Below are positions 16,693 through 27,610 of a DNA stretch of 49,918 nt, in pieces. Made by a program: the position numbers and the translations under genes. Origin of the DNA: Aeromicrobium sp. PE09-221 (GTDB lineage: Bacteria; Actinomycetota; Actinomycetes; Propionibacteriales; Nocardioidaceae); assembly GCF_002174305.1 (NCBI RefSeq), contig NZ_MIJB01000035.1, positions 1 to 49,918 of the forward strand, read 5' to 3'. Each line of letters opens with the position of its first letter. The stretch's first letter is position 1. The notes beneath the pieces were generated by a model that saw nothing but the letters and a program-made list of their open reading frames with translations, was not told the DNA's origin and did not search any database.

Positions 16693-18362
16693 TGGAATGG
16701 GCACTCCTCATCGCGAGCGTCGGCACCGTCGCCCTCGCTCTTGCCCTCTCGTATCGCCCCGTCGGCGATTACATCGCCTGGACCTTCACGACACGTAAGG
16801 ACTGGAGGATCGAACGCCGCATATACAAGGTGATCGGCGTCGATTCGAACCACGAGCAGTCCTGGCAAGCGTATCTCCGATCGGTCCTGTATTTCTCCAT
16901 CGTTGGCGTGCTGCTGTTGTTCTTACTGCAGCGCACCCAGCAGTGGTTGCCGTACTCCTTGGGCAACGACAATGTCGAGCCCGGCGTCGCGTTCAACACG
17001 GCGATATCGTTCGTGACGAACACGAACTGGCAGGCGTACTCAGGCGAAACGCTGTCTTACACAGTGCAGTTCGTCGGCCTGACGGTGCAGAACTTCGTCT
17101 CAGCGGCAACGGGCATCGCTGTCGCCATTGCGTTGGTGCGTGGCTTCGCGCATCGACGATCGGGAACGATCGGGAACTTCTGGGTCGACCTCGTTCGTGG
17201 AACGTTCCGCATCCTGCTGCCGCTGTCGATCCTCGCGGCTGTTGTTCTGATCGTCGGCGGTGTCGTGCAGAACTTCAACGGATACGTCGATGTCAACACG
17301 ATCACCGGAGGCACCCAGACAATCCCGGGTGGCCCAGTTGCTTCCCAGGAAGCGATCAAAGAGATCGGCACGAACGGAGGCGGCTTCTACAACGCGAACG
17401 CCTCGCACCCGTTCGAAAACCCGACCGGGTGGACCAGCCTCTTCCAGATCTTCCTGATCCTCCTGATCCCGTTCTCCCTTCCCCGTGCGTTCGGGAAGAT
17501 CGTCGGCGACAATCGTCAGGGGTACGCGATCCTCGCGGTCATGGGCACCCTCTATCTGGCCTCGACGTTCGCACTCGCCGCGTTTGAGTTCGCTGGCCGC
17601 GGTACCGCGCCCGAACTAGCCGGGGCGGCGATGGAGGGCAAGGAAACGCGCTTCGGGCTGGTGCAGTCCGTCCTCTACGCATCGACGACGACGCTGACCT
17701 CGACCGGATCAGTGAACTCGATGCATGACTCCTACACGGCGCTCGGCGGAATGATGCCGATGGTGAACATGCTGTTCGGTGAGATCGCCCCCGGTGGTGT
17801 AGGTGCGGGCCTGTACGGAATGCTGATCATCGCGGTGATCGCGGTGTTCGTCGCTGGTCTTCTCGTGGGCCGTACCCCGGAGTACCTCGGGAAGAAGATC
17901 GGGCCTCGTGAGATGAAGCTCGCGAGCATGTACATCCTCGTGATGCCGATCCTCGTGCTCGGTGGCGTGGCACTCAGCTTCGCGATCCCGGCACTGCGCG
18001 GCAGCGTCGTCGACGAGTCGCTTGCGAACACCGGGTCCCACGGTCTGTCTGAGGTGATCTACGCCTTCGCGTCGGCGGCGAACAACAACGGGTCCGCATT
18101 CGCCGGCCTGACGGCCAGCACTCCGTGGCTGACTGCCGCGCTGGGCGTGGCGATGCTGCTGGGCAGGTTCTTGCCGATAGTTCTGGTCCTGGCTTTGGCC
18201 GGGTCGCTGGCCGCGCAGGACAAGGTCCCTGCCACGGCTGGCACGCTGCCGACGCACCGCCCGCTGTTCGTCGGCCTCACGGTCGGCACCGCGGTCCTGG
18301 TGACCGCGCTCGTCTTCTTCCCCGTTCTCACGCTAGGTCCCCTGGCGGAAGGGTTGCTGTAA
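16692..18362 (+). CDS. kdpA: Potassium-transporting ATPase potassium-binding subunit KdpA
   Basis: KdpA is the K+-selective channel-like subunit of the high-affinity KdpFABC pump in the cytoplasmic membrane. The 556-residue length is normal. Four selectivity-filter loops are visible, including [14 protein letters not shown] (106-119) and [19 protein letters not shown] (226-244). The later loops include the [18 protein letters not shown] region and [10 protein letters not shown]. About ten hydrophobic segments flank these loops. The ATG overlaps the kdpF stop. The gene is intact and is followed by kdpB after 3 bp. Confidence 0.97.
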   Translation: MEWALLIASVGTVALALALSYRPVGDYIAWTFTTRKDWRIERRIYKVIGVDSNHEQSWQAYLRSVLYFSIVGVLLLFLLQRTQQWLPYSLGNDNVEPGVAFNTAISFVTNTNWQAYSGETLSYTVQFVGLTVQNFVSAATGIAVAIALVRGFAHRRSGTIGNFWVDLVRGTFRILLPLSILAAVVLIVGGVVQNFNGYVDVNTITGGTQTIPGGPVASQEAIKEIGTNGGGFYNANASHPFENPTGWTSLFQIFLILLIPFSLPRAFGKIVGDNRQGYAILAVMGTLYLASTFALAAFEFAGRGTAPELAGAAMEGKETRFGLVQSVLYASTTTLTSTGSVNSMHDSYTALGGMMPMVNMLFGEIAPGGVGAGLYGMLIIAVIAVFVAGLLVGRTPEYLGKKIGPREMKLASMYILVMPILVLGGVALSFAIPALRGSVVDESLANTGSHGLSEVIYAFASAANNNGSAFAGLTASTPWLTAALGVAMLLGRFLPIVLVLALAGSLAAQDKVPATAGTLPTHRPLFVGLTVGTAVLVTALVFFPVLTLGPLAEGLL

Positions 18363-18365
18363 ACC

Positions 18366-20528
18366 ATGTCCACTCGTACTCACACCCCGTCGTCCCCCGA
18401 AGCGTCGAAGCAGCCCGCGGCGGCTGCTCCACGCAAGACGCTCGCCTGGGAGCACGTGCGCGCAGCCTTCCCCGGAGCCCTGCGGAAACTCGACCCACGC
18501 GCTCAGTGGCGCAACCCGGTGATGTTCATCGTGTGGGTCGGCGCCGCGCTGACGACACTGTTGGCCATCACAGAGCCGTTCCTCGGCGGGCCCGCCCCAT
18601 CCGGTGGCACCAGCGTCCCGTGGTCGTTCACCTGGATCATCGCGGTCTGGCTCTGGCTGACCGTCGTGTTCGCGAATCTCGCCGAGTCGATCGCGGAGGG
18701 CCGCGGCAAGGCGCAGGCGGACACGCTGCGCAAGACTCGCACGAGCACCACGGCGCATCGTGTCGTCAGCTATCACCCAGACGCGGATGCCTCGGCAGAG
18801 GAAGCCCTCATCGAAGACGTGTCATCCGCTGATCTGCGGCTGGGAGATATCGTTGTCGTGTCGGCCGGGGAGCTGATCCCCGGCGACGGCGACATCGTCT
18901 GGGGCATCGCGAGCGTGGACGAGTCCGCGATCACCGGCGAGTCCGCACCCGTCGTCCGCGAGTCCGGAGGCGACCACTCCGCGGTCACCGGTGGCACGCG
19001 CGTCCTGTCGGACCGCATCGTGGTGCGCATCACATCTAAGCCGGGCGAAACATTCGTGGACCGGATGATCGCACTCGTCGAAGGTGCCGCACGCCAACGC
19101 ACGCCGAACGAGATCGCGCTGAACATCCTGCTCGCGTCGTTGTCGATCGTCTTCGTCGTCGTCGCGCTCACTCTCAACCCGATCGCGTCGTATCCGGCGA
19201 GCCCGGCGAGCATCACCGTTCTGGTCGCACTGCTGGTCTGTCTCATCCCGACAACGATCGGCGCATTGCTGTCAGCTATCGGCATCGCAGGAATGGACCG
19301 GCTGGTGCAACGCAATGTGCTCGCCATGTCCGGGCGGGCGGTCGAAGCCGCCGGAGACGTGACTACCCTGCTGCTCGACAAGACCGGCACCATCACCTAC
19401 GGAAACCGCCGCGCCAGCGCATTCGTCCGTCTCGACGGCATTCGTGAGCAGGAACTCATCGAAGCCGCAGCCCTGTCCTCGCTCGCCGATCCGACCCCCG
19501 AAGGCAAGTCGATCGTCGACCTTGCCCGTTCCGAGGGGATCGAGGTCGTGGCACAGCCTCGCGGTGAGATCGTGCCCTTCACCGCCCAGACCCGCATGTC
19601 CGGACTGGACCTGCCCGATGGGACACAGATCCGCAAGGGTGCCGGGAGCGCGATCACCGACTGGCTCGAAGAGGAGGGAAAGCGGCTGCCCAGCAGCGAA
19701 CTGGCCGAACTCGACGAGCACGTTGAGCGGATCTCCCAGTCCGGCGGAACCCCCCTCGTCGTCGCCGTGAAATCCGCCAACGGCGGGCGACGAGTCCTGG
19801 GCGTCGTCCACCTCAAGGACATCGTGAAGGAGGGTCTGACGGAGAGGTTCGCAGAACTGCGCTCAATGGGCATCCGTACCGTGATGGTGACCGGTGACAA
19901 CCCGCTCACCGCCGCGGCGATCGCTAGGGAGGCGGGCGTCGACGATTTCCTCGCCGAAGCAACCCCGGAGCAGAAACTGGCCTACATCCGGAAGGAGCAG
20001 GCCGGCGGCAACCTCGTCGCGATGACCGGCGACGGCACGAACGACGCCCCCGCCCTCGCCCAGGCAGACGTCGGGGTCGCGATGAACACGGGAACGTCGG
20101 CGGCGAAGGAAGCCGGCAACATGGTCGACCTCGACTCCGATCCGACCAAGCTCATCGACATCGTGGCCATCGGCAAGCAGTTGCTGATTACCCGAGGAGC
20201 ATTGACGACGTTCTCGATCGCGAACGACATCGCGAAGTACTTCGCGATCATCCCCGCGATCTTCATGGGCGTCTTCCCGCAACTCGCGGTGCTGAACATC
20301 ATGGGACTGCACTCACCGGCATCCGCAGTGTTGTCCGCGGTGATCTTCAACGCGATCGTGATCGTCTTCCTCGTCCCCCTCGCTCTGCGCGGCGTGAAGT
20401 ACCGACCGATGAACGCATCCAAGATCCTGGGCCGCAACCTCGCCGTCTACGGCCTGGGCGGCATCATCACCCCCTTCCTCGGTATCTGGCTCATCGACCT
20501 GCTCGTACGCCTGATCCCCGGCTTCTGA
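18366..20528 (+). CDS. kdpB: Potassium-transporting P-type ATPase catalytic subunit KdpB
   Basis: KdpB hydrolyses ATP through a phospho-aspartate intermediate to power K+ uptake. It has 720 residues. The actuator motif TGES is at 190-193, the phosphorylation site DKTGT at 338-342 (Asp338), and the hinge motif [10 protein letters not shown] lies in the C-terminal half. The N-terminal 30 residues form a Ser/Thr/Ala-rich extension before the first transmembrane pair ([17 protein letters not shown]). All key residues are present, so the pump should be functional. The gene lies 20 bp before kdpC. Confidence 0.97.
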   Translation: MSTRTHTPSSPEASKQPAAAAPRKTLAWEHVRAAFPGALRKLDPRAQWRNPVMFIVWVGAALTTLLAITEPFLGGPAPSGGTSVPWSFTWIIAVWLWLTVVFANLAESIAEGRGKAQADTLRKTRTSTTAHRVVSYHPDADASAEEALIEDVSSADLRLGDIVVVSAGELIPGDGDIVWGIASVDESAITGESAPVVRESGGDHSAVTGGTRVLSDRIVVRITSKPGETFVDRMIALVEGAARQRTPNEIALNILLASLSIVFVVVALTLNPIASYPASPASITVLVALLVCLIPTTIGALLSAIGIAGMDRLVQRNVLAMSGRAVEAAGDVTTLLLDKTGTITYGNRRASAFVRLDGIREQELIEAAALSSLADPTPEGKSIVDLARSEGIEVVAQPRGEIVPFTAQTRMSGLDLPDGTQIRKGAGSAITDWLEEEGKRLPSSELAELDEHVERISQSGGTPLVVAVKSANGGRRVLGVVHLKDIVKEGLTERFAELRSMGIRTVMVTGDNPLTAAAIAREAGVDDFLAEATPEQKLAYIRKEQAGGNLVAMTGDGTNDAPALAQADVGVAMNTGTSAAKEAGNMVDLDSDPTKLIDIVAIGKQLLITRGALTTFSIANDIAKYFAIIPAIFMGVFPQLAVLNIMGLHSPASAVLSAVIFNAIVIVFLVPLALRGVKYRPMNASKILGRNLAVYGLGGIITPFLGIWLIDLLVRLIPGF

Positions 20529-20548
20529 CAGCTTCGAAAGGACACATC

Positions 20549-21163
20549 ATGAACGCTGCCACCCGCAATGGCGGACGCACCTTATGGGTCGCCACCCGCG
20601 CACTGCTGCTGTTCACCGTCGTCCTCGGCGTCGGCTACACCATGCTGATTACCGCTATCGGACAACTTGCATTCCCCGCGCAGGCGAACGGCACCCTATT
20701 GACTGCCGAGAACGGCGACGTCGTCGGCTCGTCACTGATCGGGCAATCGTTCACCGATGAGGACGGCACCCCTCTGCCCGAGTACTTCCAGAGCAGGCCC
20801 TCTGCGGCCGGCGACGGCTACGACGGCACCTCGTCCTCTGGCACCAATCAAGGCCCCGAGAACGAAGATCTCATCACGGCGATCAGGGAGCGGAAGGCAC
20901 AGATCGCCGAGTTCAACGGCGTCACCGAGGCAGAGGTGCCTGCCGACGCGGTCACCTCATCCTCCTCAGGGCTCGACCCGCACATCAGCCCGGCCTATGC
21001 GGCGATTCAGATCGACCGTGTCGCCGAGGCCCGCGAGATTGCTGCAGAGCAGGTAAGGGAGCTGGTCGCGGCGCACACCCAGGACCCGGACGCTGGATAC
21101 TTGGGAGAACCAAGGGTGAACGTTCTGGAACTGAACCTCGCCCTGGACGAGCTGGAGGACTGA
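20549..21163 (+). CDS. kdpC: Potassium-transporting ATPase subunit KdpC
   Basis: This 204-residue protein has one N-terminal membrane helix (ALLLFTVVLGVGYTMLITAI, about 18-37) followed by the KdpC periplasmic-type domain. The landmarks are GSSLIGQSF, YFQSRPSAAGDGYD, SGTNQGPENEDL and LDPHISPAYAAIQIDRVAEAR. KdpC aids K+ binding and assembly of KdpA with KdpB. The ATG is preceded by GAAAGGA. It ends 2 bp before kdpD. Confidence 0.95.
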   Translation: MNAATRNGGRTLWVATRALLLFTVVLGVGYTMLITAIGQLAFPAQANGTLLTAENGDVVGSSLIGQSFTDEDGTPLPEYFQSRPSAAGDGYDGTSSSGTNQGPENEDLITAIRERKAQIAEFNGVTEAEVPADAVTSSSSGLDPHISPAYAAIQIDRVAEAREIAAEQVRELVAAHTQDPDAGYLGEPRVNVLELNLALDELED

Positions 21164-21165
21164 TC

Positions 21166-23658
21166 ATGCCGAGACGGGGGCAACTTCGGGTGCTGCTTGG
21201 CGCTGCCCCCGGCGTCGGCAAGACCTTCAGCATGCTGGAGGAAGGACAACGCCTGCTCGGTGAGGGGAAGGACGTCGTCCTGGCGGTCGTCGAGACCCAC
21301 GGCCGCGCCGCAACCGCCGCGATGACCGAGGGGATTCCTGCCGTCCCACGCACCCATGTCGAACACCGCGGCGTCGCACTCGATGAGATGGACCTCGCCG
21401 CAGTGCTGAAGCGACACCCGGATATCGCTCTCGTCGATGAGCTCGCGCATACCAACACGCCAGGCTCGCAGAACGACAAGCGTTGGCAAGACGTCGAAGA
21501 ACTCCTCGCAGCAGGGATCGACGTGATCTCCACCCTCAACATCCAGCACATCGAATCCCTCAACGACGTTGTCGAGCAGATCACCGGCGTACCCCAACGC
21601 GAGACCGTGCCAGACAGCTTCCTACGCGGCGCCGACCAAATTGAGGTGGTCGACCTCGCCCCCCAAGCACTCCGCGACCGTCTCAGCGGAGGGTTCGTCT
21701 ATCCCGCCGAACGCATCGACGCAGCGCTATCAAACTACTTCCGGCTGGGGAATCTCACCGCACTGCGCGAACTGGCCCTCATTTGGCTCGCCGATGAGGT
21801 TGACCAGGCGCTCACGGGATATCGCAAAGACCACGGCATCGACAGCACCTGGGAGGCCCGCGAGCGTGTCGTCGTCGCCCTGACCGGTGGGCCGGAAGGA
21901 GAGACGTTACTGAGACGCGGTGCGCGCATCGCAGCCCGGTCCGCGGGCGGCGAGCTGCTCGCTGTACATGTCACAAACCAGGACGGGCTCCACTCGGGAG
22001 ACCCTGCCACCCTCGCGGAGCAGCGGGCGCTCGTAGAGAAACTTAACGGTACCTACCATCAGGTCCTCGGCGAGGACATTCCCACCGCGCTGGTGGAGTT
22101 CGCCCGTTCTGTCAACGCCACCCAGCTCGTCCTGGGCGCCAGTCGCCGCGGACGTATCACGGCCGCGTTCACCGGACCCGGAATCGGGGCAACAGTCGTC
22201 CGCGAATCCGGCGACATCGACGTACACATGGTCAATCATGCCGCCGTCGGTAGCCCATTCACCCTCCCCCCTCTCACCGGCGCGCTCAGCCGTGAACGCC
22301 GCATTCTCGGTTTCTTCATCGCACTCCTCGGAGGCCCTGCCCTCACTGGTTTGCTGACCTTCCTCCGCAGCGAGGACTCGATCACCACTGACGTCCTGAG
22401 CTACCAGCTCCTCGTCGTCATCGTCGCCCTCGTCGGCGGCATCTGGCCGGCCTTGTTCGCCGCCGTGCTCTCCGGGATCACCCTCAACTTTCTCTTCATC
22501 GAACCGCTGTACACGATCCACATCTACGAACCCCGCCACCTCCTCGCCCTCGTCCTGTACGTCGTGATCGCGAGCTTGGTGAGCTTCATCGTCGACCGCG
22601 CCGCCCGCCGCACCCGCGCCGCCCGCCGATCAGCCGCCGAATCCGAACTCATCCAGACCATCGCTGGCAGCGTGCTGCGCGGCGACAACGCGATACAGGC
22701 GCTCATCGACCGCACCCGCGAAGCCTTCCAACTCCCCGGCGTCCGCCTGATGCACGGCGAGGACGTCCTTGCACAGTCGGGCGAACCTGTAGGCGAGACC
22801 CGCCCCACCAACATCCGCATCTCTGACAACATCACGCTGGAACTGCACGGACCAGACCTCGCCGCCGCCGAACAGCGTCTCCTCGCCGTCGTCACCGCCC
22901 AGCTCGCCGCTGCTCTCGAGCACCAGCACCTCGCCCAGACCGCGAAACAGATCGAACCGATCGCCGCCTCCGACCGGGTCCGGGGTGCCCTGCTGTCGGC
23001 GCTCAGTCACGACCTGCGCCGACCGCTGGCCGCGGCAGCCGCCGCCGTCGGCGGGCTCAAGACCGCGGGTGCCTCTCTACCTATGGAGGACAAGAGGGAA
23101 CTCCTGGAGACCGCCGACGAGAGTCTCGCCGCCCTCGCCGCGCTTGTCACCGACCTGCTCGACGTCAGCCGGTTGCAAGCCGGGGTCCTCACGATCGCCG
23201 ACATTCCCACCGACCCTGCGGAAACCATCGCGTCGGCCCTCGACGAGCTCCGCCTCGGTCCGACCGATGTCACCCTCAATCTCGCCCACGGTGATGCACT
23301 CGCGCACGCCGACCCAGTGCTCTTGCAACGCGTCCTGGTGAACCTCCTCACCAACGCTCAGCGCTACACCCCCGCAAGCACGCCGATCCATGTCAGCACT
23401 AGCACCTTCGGCGACCGGCTTGAGATTCGCATTATCGACCACGGCCCTGGCGTCCCGCCTGAGAAGAAGGACGACATCTTCCTGCCGTTCCAGCGGGTCG
23501 GGGACACAGATAACACGACCGGCCTGGGCCTCGGCCTCGCCCTCTCGCGCGGATTCATCGAAGCGATGCACGGCATCCTCTCACCCGAAGACACCCCGGG
23601 CGGCGGGCTCACTATGGTCATCTCCCTTGCTGCGACCAGCAGCACAAACCAGGAGTAG
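21166..23658 (+). CDS. kdpD: Sensor histidine kinase KdpD
   Basis: This 830-residue turgor/K+ sensor kinase has domains in the usual order. The KdpD cytoplasmic domain has Walker-A-like GAAPGVGKT (12-20). A universal-stress-protein-like region follows (around 230-360), then four close-packed transmembrane helices (about 380-500), a GAF-like segment and the kinase core. The phospho-acceptor is the His in ALSHDLRRPLA (about residue 615). The N box is NLLTNAQRY (about 725-733) and the ATP-lid motifs are DHGPGVP and GLGLGLALSRGF. It would phosphorylate KdpE to activate the kdp operon under K+ limitation. Being in the same operon implies positive autoregulation. Confidence 0.96.
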   Translation: MPRRGQLRVLLGAAPGVGKTFSMLEEGQRLLGEGKDVVLAVVETHGRAATAAMTEGIPAVPRTHVEHRGVALDEMDLAAVLKRHPDIALVDELAHTNTPGSQNDKRWQDVEELLAAGIDVISTLNIQHIESLNDVVEQITGVPQRETVPDSFLRGADQIEVVDLAPQALRDRLSGGFVYPAERIDAALSNYFRLGNLTALRELALIWLADEVDQALTGYRKDHGIDSTWEARERVVVALTGGPEGETLLRRGARIAARSAGGELLAVHVTNQDGLHSGDPATLAEQRALVEKLNGTYHQVLGEDIPTALVEFARSVNATQLVLGASRRGRITAAFTGPGIGATVVRESGDIDVHMVNHAAVGSPFTLPPLTGALSRERRILGFFIALLGGPALTGLLTFLRSEDSITTDVLSYQLLVVIVALVGGIWPALFAAVLSGITLNFLFIEPLYTIHIYEPRHLLALVLYVVIASLVSFIVDRAARRTRAARRSAAESELIQTIAGSVLRGDNAIQALIDRTREAFQLPGVRLMHGEDVLAQSGEPVGETRPTNIRISDNITLELHGPDLAAAEQRLLAVVTAQLAAALEHQHLAQTAKQIEPIAASDRVRGALLSALSHDLRRPLAAAAAAVGGLKTAGASLPMEDKRELLETADESLAALAALVTDLLDVSRLQAGVLTIADIPTDPAETIASALDELRLGPTDVTLNLAHGDALAHADPVLLQRVLVNLLTNAQRYTPASTPIHVSTSTFGDRLEIRIIDHGPGVPPEKKDDIFLPFQRVGDTDNTTGLGLGLALSRGFIEAMHGILSPEDTPGGGLTMVISLAATSSTNQE

Positions 23659-23660
23659 TC

Positions 23661-24353
23661 ATGAAGATCTTGATCGCCGATGACGACCCGCAGATCCTCC
23701 GCGCTCTACGCATCACCCTTACCGCTAAGGGCTACCAGATCTTTACAGCCGCAAACGGGACCGAAGCGATCTCCGCAGCCGTCGACCACCACCCCGACAT
23801 CTTCCTCATCGACCTCGGCATGCCGAAGCTCGACGGCATTGAAGTTATCCACGGCATCCGCGGCTGGTCGCAGGCGCCCATCCTCGTCGTCTCGGGGCGC
23901 GCCGGCGCCGCCGACAAAGTCGAGGCTCTCGACGCCGGCGCAGACGACTACATCACCAAGCCGTTCGCCGTCGACGAGCTCCTCGCGCGAATCCGCGCGC
24001 TTACCCGTCGAGTTCCCCAAGAGGAGGCCGCCCCCGTGGTGCACCTCGGCACCGTCACCATCGACCTCGCCGCCCACAGCGTCACCCGTGAGACACCCGG
24101 CGGCCAGAAGCAGATCCGGCTCACCCCCACCGAATGGCAATTCATCGAGATTCTCATCCGCAACGCCGGGAAGCTCGTCACCCGTCAAACCATTCTCACC
24201 ACCATATGGGGCACCGAACACGCCGAGGACACCGGCTACCTTCGCCTCTATATCTCCCAACTGCGCCGAAAACTAGAAGAAGATCCTGCAAATCCTATGT
24301 ACCTACTGACGGAGCCTGGAATGGGATACCGGTTGGAAGGCGTGACCACGTGA
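23661..24353 (+). CDS. kdpE: Response regulator KdpE
   Basis: This 230-residue OmpR-type regulator has acidic pocket residues in IADDDPQI, phospho-acceptor Asp51 in FLIDLGMPKLDG, and a conserved Lys in DDYITKPF. The C-terminal winged-helix DNA-binding domain (about 130-228) is complete and ends GYRLEGVTT. Together with KdpD it would control transcription from the promoter upstream of the 27-residue leader peptide. It starts 2 bp after kdpD and is the last gene of the operon. Confidence 0.96.
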   Translation: MKILIADDDPQILRALRITLTAKGYQIFTAANGTEAISAAVDHHPDIFLIDLGMPKLDGIEVIHGIRGWSQAPILVVSGRAGAADKVEALDAGADDYITKPFAVDELLARIRALTRRVPQEEAAPVVHLGTVTIDLAAHSVTRETPGGQKQIRLTPTEWQFIEILIRNAGKLVTRQTILTTIWGTEHAEDTGYLRLYISQLRRKLEEDPANPMYLLTEPGMGYRLEGVTT

Positions 24354-25331
24354 TTTCTGGACGCACCCGCAGCAAAGTACATCCTCATGGCCTCGGTATC
24401 AGCGTGATCGTCAGCGGGCGCACACTTCACGATGGCCGCGACCTTCTTTGACCTCAACAAGAGGCAGATGGCAGCACAGCCTTCGACGGACGCAGCTACA
24501 CGCTGCCCTCATCCCATGTGACGATCTCCGTGGCCCCGATCCCACCGCAGGCCTGGCAGGCTCAACCTACATAGAAGCTCCCGCGCCGACAAACCGTGCT
24601 TACCTGCGACTGCCAGGCTCGGCGCCGTCAGGACAGGATTCTCACCGTGAGTCCACCGCTGTGTGGACCTCGTATGCGTAACGTCCGTGCAGGTATGAAG
24701 TGTCAGATCTGCGTTAGGATCTTGCCGCGCATCGCATGAATACCGTTAGGACGCTCGATTCTCCGCCGCGAGTAGCGTTCGATTGCCAACTATGACAGTG
24801 GATGATCGATGGGACGCAATTGCAACGTCTAATCCGATGGAACCCGGCGCGGCTGAACCTAGCCGGCACGACGGCCTCATCGCGGAGCAACCTCGACGTG
24901 GGTATGAAACTGATTGGCGCCCTCTCCGAGCGGACCTGTTCGGGATATTGACTGCGGAGCGACTTTGTCTGCCTGCGGCTCACGGAGTTCGACGACTACA
25001 GATTCACCACCGGACATGCATGGGCCACACGGTGGGGCATTCGATCACCGAGCGCCGGCGGCAAGGCAGCGCAGTGCCCGTGGCCACATCGCGTCGAGTG
25101 GTTGCTGAGGCTCCGCGCGGGGAGCCACGCAGTGAGGATTTCCTGCTCTCAGCGGCGCAGTGCGTTGCGAGCGAGTCCGTCCGGTCGTGAACATGAAAGT
25201 CGTCATACGCGCGAAACGGGGCGACCTGCTGCCGGAGACCTTCCGGGCGAGTCGAATCCGAATTGAACCGAGCACACGAGGTGATTTCTCGCCGCCCCGG
25301 CCGGGCTTAGCGATCTGATCGCGTCTCAGGG
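24354..25331. other. Gene-poor 978-bp region, probably decayed
   Basis: No intact gene is supported here. It contains the right copy of the kdp-flanking repeat (24734-24755). From about 24795 to 25030 there is a patch of protein-like sequence (for example MTVDDRWDAIATSNP, then LRADLFGILTAERL) that faintly recalls the N-terminus of an AraC-type regulator but cannot be followed in one frame. A 41-codon frame at 25193-25318 has no ribosome-binding site. The arms CCGGA and TCCGG near 25230-25250 form a small hairpin. Confidence 0.4.
24734..24755 (+). repeat. Right copy of 22-bp direct repeat flanking kdp
   Basis: It matches 16399-16420 at 19 of 22 positions. It lies 380 bp downstream of the kdpE stop, so the repeated unit encloses the entire operon (about 8.3 kb) plus its promoter. 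Confidence 0.6.
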
Positions 25332-26240
25332 ATGTCGCTGCTCGTCGGGGACTATCAGCCGATTCTGGCTCGGACACGAACGGTTCATCGTCCGCTCGGT
25401 CCGGTCGTCTACGACTGCGTGAAAATCATTGTGGTGCGAGACGGGAGCGCGATTCTGTTCAGCGAGTTCGGGCAGAAGCCCGTCAACGTGGGCGACACTG
25501 TGATTCTCGGTGCGAACGTGCTGTGTGGCTCAGAGCCCGAGGGGCATATCACCGTCACCACGATCTACCTGGACACCGACTACGTGATCGACCAGGTGTT
25601 CTGGCAATACGCCGGGCTGGTGCAGGACCGGCTCGAAGCCCAGAGGCTGGCCGAGACCGTCTACACCGAACCGGCACAGATACTCCGCCTCGGTGAGGAG
25701 CGCGCGGGGATGCTGACGCCGTGGCTGGATGAGCTGGTCGAGCGGAGCATCGAGGATCGCTACCCCCGGAATTTCTACCGGATGCAGGCGGTGTGGTTCA
25801 GTATCGCCCACGTGATCGCACCGTTCGTCAAGGTCTCCCCGGTGCGGATATCGGCGTCGCAGCGTGCCCACATCCGTCCCACGCTGCCACGGCATCGCCA
25901 GTTCGCGCCGTTGCGTGCCGAGGCTCGCCAGGCCGCCGAGCTACTGCGTAACGCTCCGGCGGAGCAGTGGACCCTCGACGCTCTGGCCGCGAGGGTGCAT
26001 CTGTCACCTTCTCAGCTCAGCCGGGTGTTCACCGATGCCTACGGCAAGACCCCGTTGGCGTATCTGACCATGTTGCGCGCCGAGCACCTTGCCAAGTCGT
26101 TGCGGGAGACCGATCTGCCGATCGAAACGGCGATGCGGGAAGTCGGCTGGCGCAGCCGCGGCCACGCCGCACAGCAGTTCCGCAAGTACGTCGGACTCAC
26201 CCCCACCCGGTACCGGCAACTGACCCTTCGCGCGAGCTGA
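25332..26240 (+). CDS. AraC-family transcriptional regulator
   Basis: This 302-residue protein has an N-terminal cupin-like sensor region (VKIIVVRDGSAILFSEFGQ..., VGDTVILGANVL) and a C-terminal AraC double helix-turn-helix from about residue 205. The landmarks are WTLDALAARVHLSPSQLSRVF, MLRAEHLAKSLRETDLPI and QFRKYVGLTPTRYRQL. In related actinobacterial elements an AraC-type regulator often precedes the ArdC-like gene and conjugation operon, so it may control transfer genes. I see no clear Shine-Dalgarno before the ATG; a leaderless mRNA is possible. It is followed by a 251-bp gap before the ArdC-like gene. Confidence 0.88.
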   Translation: MSLLVGDYQPILARTRTVHRPLGPVVYDCVKIIVVRDGSAILFSEFGQKPVNVGDTVILGANVLCGSEPEGHITVTTIYLDTDYVIDQVFWQYAGLVQDRLEAQRLAETVYTEPAQILRLGEERAGMLTPWLDELVERSIEDRYPRNFYRMQAVWFSIAHVIAPFVKVSPVRISASQRAHIRPTLPRHRQFAPLRAEARQAAELLRNAPAEQWTLDALAARVHLSPSQLSRVFTDAYGKTPLAYLTMLRAEHLAKSLRETDLPIETAMREVGWRSRGHAAQQFRKYVGLTPTRYRQLTLRAS

Positions 26241-26491
26241 ACGCCGCTCCCGATCTGAGCATCACGAGCGGGATATCGGGAGCATCCCGGCACCGACCCC
26301 CACGGAGCACGAGATTGCCGGTAGGCCGGTATGTCTACGTCAGGCGCACCACGAGTTCTCCTGACGGCCAACCTACCGACCTCGTAGTCCGCTGACCGTC
26401 TCGACATACCTGCTGGTTCTCCTGGCGCACCTCGTTGGCGCACCGCCGCCCTCTCCTGGGCGCGGCCTACGCCGGGAGGAGGCCAGAGCAG

Positions 26492-27610
26492 ATGGCAACG
26501 AGGCAGGAAGCCCGCGAAGCACGCGAGGCGAAGCTCGACGAGCTGCACGAAAAGCTCACCGGTGCGGTCGAACGGCTCGTGTCCGGCCCCGATTGGGCGC
26601 GGGCGTTGGCGTTCGCGGCGCGGTTTCGTTCGAGGAGCTTCAACAACACCCTGTTGATCTGGGTGCAGCATCAGGGTGCCTATGAGCAGGGTCGAGTGCC
26701 GGAGCCGTTCCCGTCCTATGTGGCCGGCTACAAGCAGTGGCAGCAGCTCGGCCGTCAGGTGAAGAAGGGCCAGCCCGGCTACCAGATTCTCGCGCCCGTG
26801 ACCGGCCGATTCGCCTCGGCCAACCCCGCGGATGCGGACTCCTGGCGCCGCCTCGGGAAGGGCGAGAAGCCGCGTGCCGGTGAGGTGGTGCGCACGCGGA
26901 TGGTCGGTGTCCGGCCCGCCTATGTGTGGGACGTATCGCAGACTGCCGGTGATCCGATCCCCGAACCACCGGCACCGAAGCTACTCGAAGGCGAAGCCCC
27001 CGTCGGGCTGTGGGACGGACTCGCGGGGCAGGTCGAAGCGGCCGGGTTCTCGGTGGTGCGGGTGCCGCACGAGGGCATGATCCGCGGCGCCAACGGGATG
27101 ACCGACTACACCGCGAACACCGTGGCGGTGCGGGAGAACATGGACCCGGCCGCGCAGGTCAAGACTCTCGCCCATGAACTCGGCCACGTGCTCCTGCATG
27201 GCCCCGATGCCGAGGAGGCCCGTCAGCATCGCGGCATCGGTGAGGTCGAGGCGGAGTCGGTGGCGCTGATGGTCGGCGCCGCCCACGGGATGGACACGTC
27301 CGGTTACACGATCCCGTACGTCTCGACCTGGGCGGCGCGGGTGAATGACAAGGAGCCGGTCGAGGTGGTCAAGGCCACCGGGGAGCGGGTCCGCAAGACC
27401 GCCCTGGCCATCCTGGATCAGCTCGACACGCCCCAGGTCGGTGACGGCACCCCACCAGGTCTGGACCGCGAGAAACCCCAGCGCAGCGAGCCGCAGCGCG
27501 GTGAGCCGGCGCACGAACGCAACACGCCCAGGCGTCCGGCGGCGTTGGTGCCTGAGCCGGGGGTGCGTCCTGCCACTGTCTCGGTGGCTTCGGCGGGGCG
27601 GGGGCTGTGA
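26492..27610 (+). CDS. ArdC-like antirestriction protein (ssDNA-binding domain plus zinc peptidase)
   Basis: I chose the ATG at 26492 because GGGAGGAGG lies 9 bp upstream. The 372-residue protein has an ArdC N-terminal ssDNA-binding-like domain: SFNNTLLIWVQHQGA, GYKQWQQLGRQVKKGQPGYQILAP and YVWDVSQT (about 45-150). It then has a metallopeptidase-like domain with HELGH at 228-232 and a downstream Glu-rich EVEAESVA that can give the third zinc ligand. ArdC proteins protect incoming conjugative DNA from host restriction. The C-terminal 70 residues are a proline/arginine-rich tail. The stop overlaps the next start (GTGATG), giving an operon with the prim-pol gene. Confidence 0.88.
   Translation: MATRQEAREAREAKLDELHEKLTGAVERLVSGPDWARALAFAARFRSRSFNNTLLIWVQHQGAYEQGRVPEPFPSYVAGYKQWQQLGRQVKKGQPGYQILAPVTGRFASANPADADSWRRLGKGEKPRAGEVVRTRMVGVRPAYVWDVSQTAGDPIPEPPAPKLLEGEAPVGLWDGLAGQVEAAGFSVVRVPHEGMIRGANGMTDYTANTVAVRENMDPAAQVKTLAHELGHVLLHGPDAEEARQHRGIGEVEAESVALMVGAAHGMDTSGYTIPYVSTWAARVNDKEPVEVVKATGERVRKTALAILDQLDTPQVGDGTPPGLDREKPQRSEPQRGEPAHERNTPRRPAALVPEPGVRPATVSVASAGRGL

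Noticed and set aside
24795..25190. A 135-codon frame faintly like an AraC-type N-terminus
   Set aside because: Resemblance is weak, it shifts frame, and it has no ribosome-binding site. I describe it only as possible decay.
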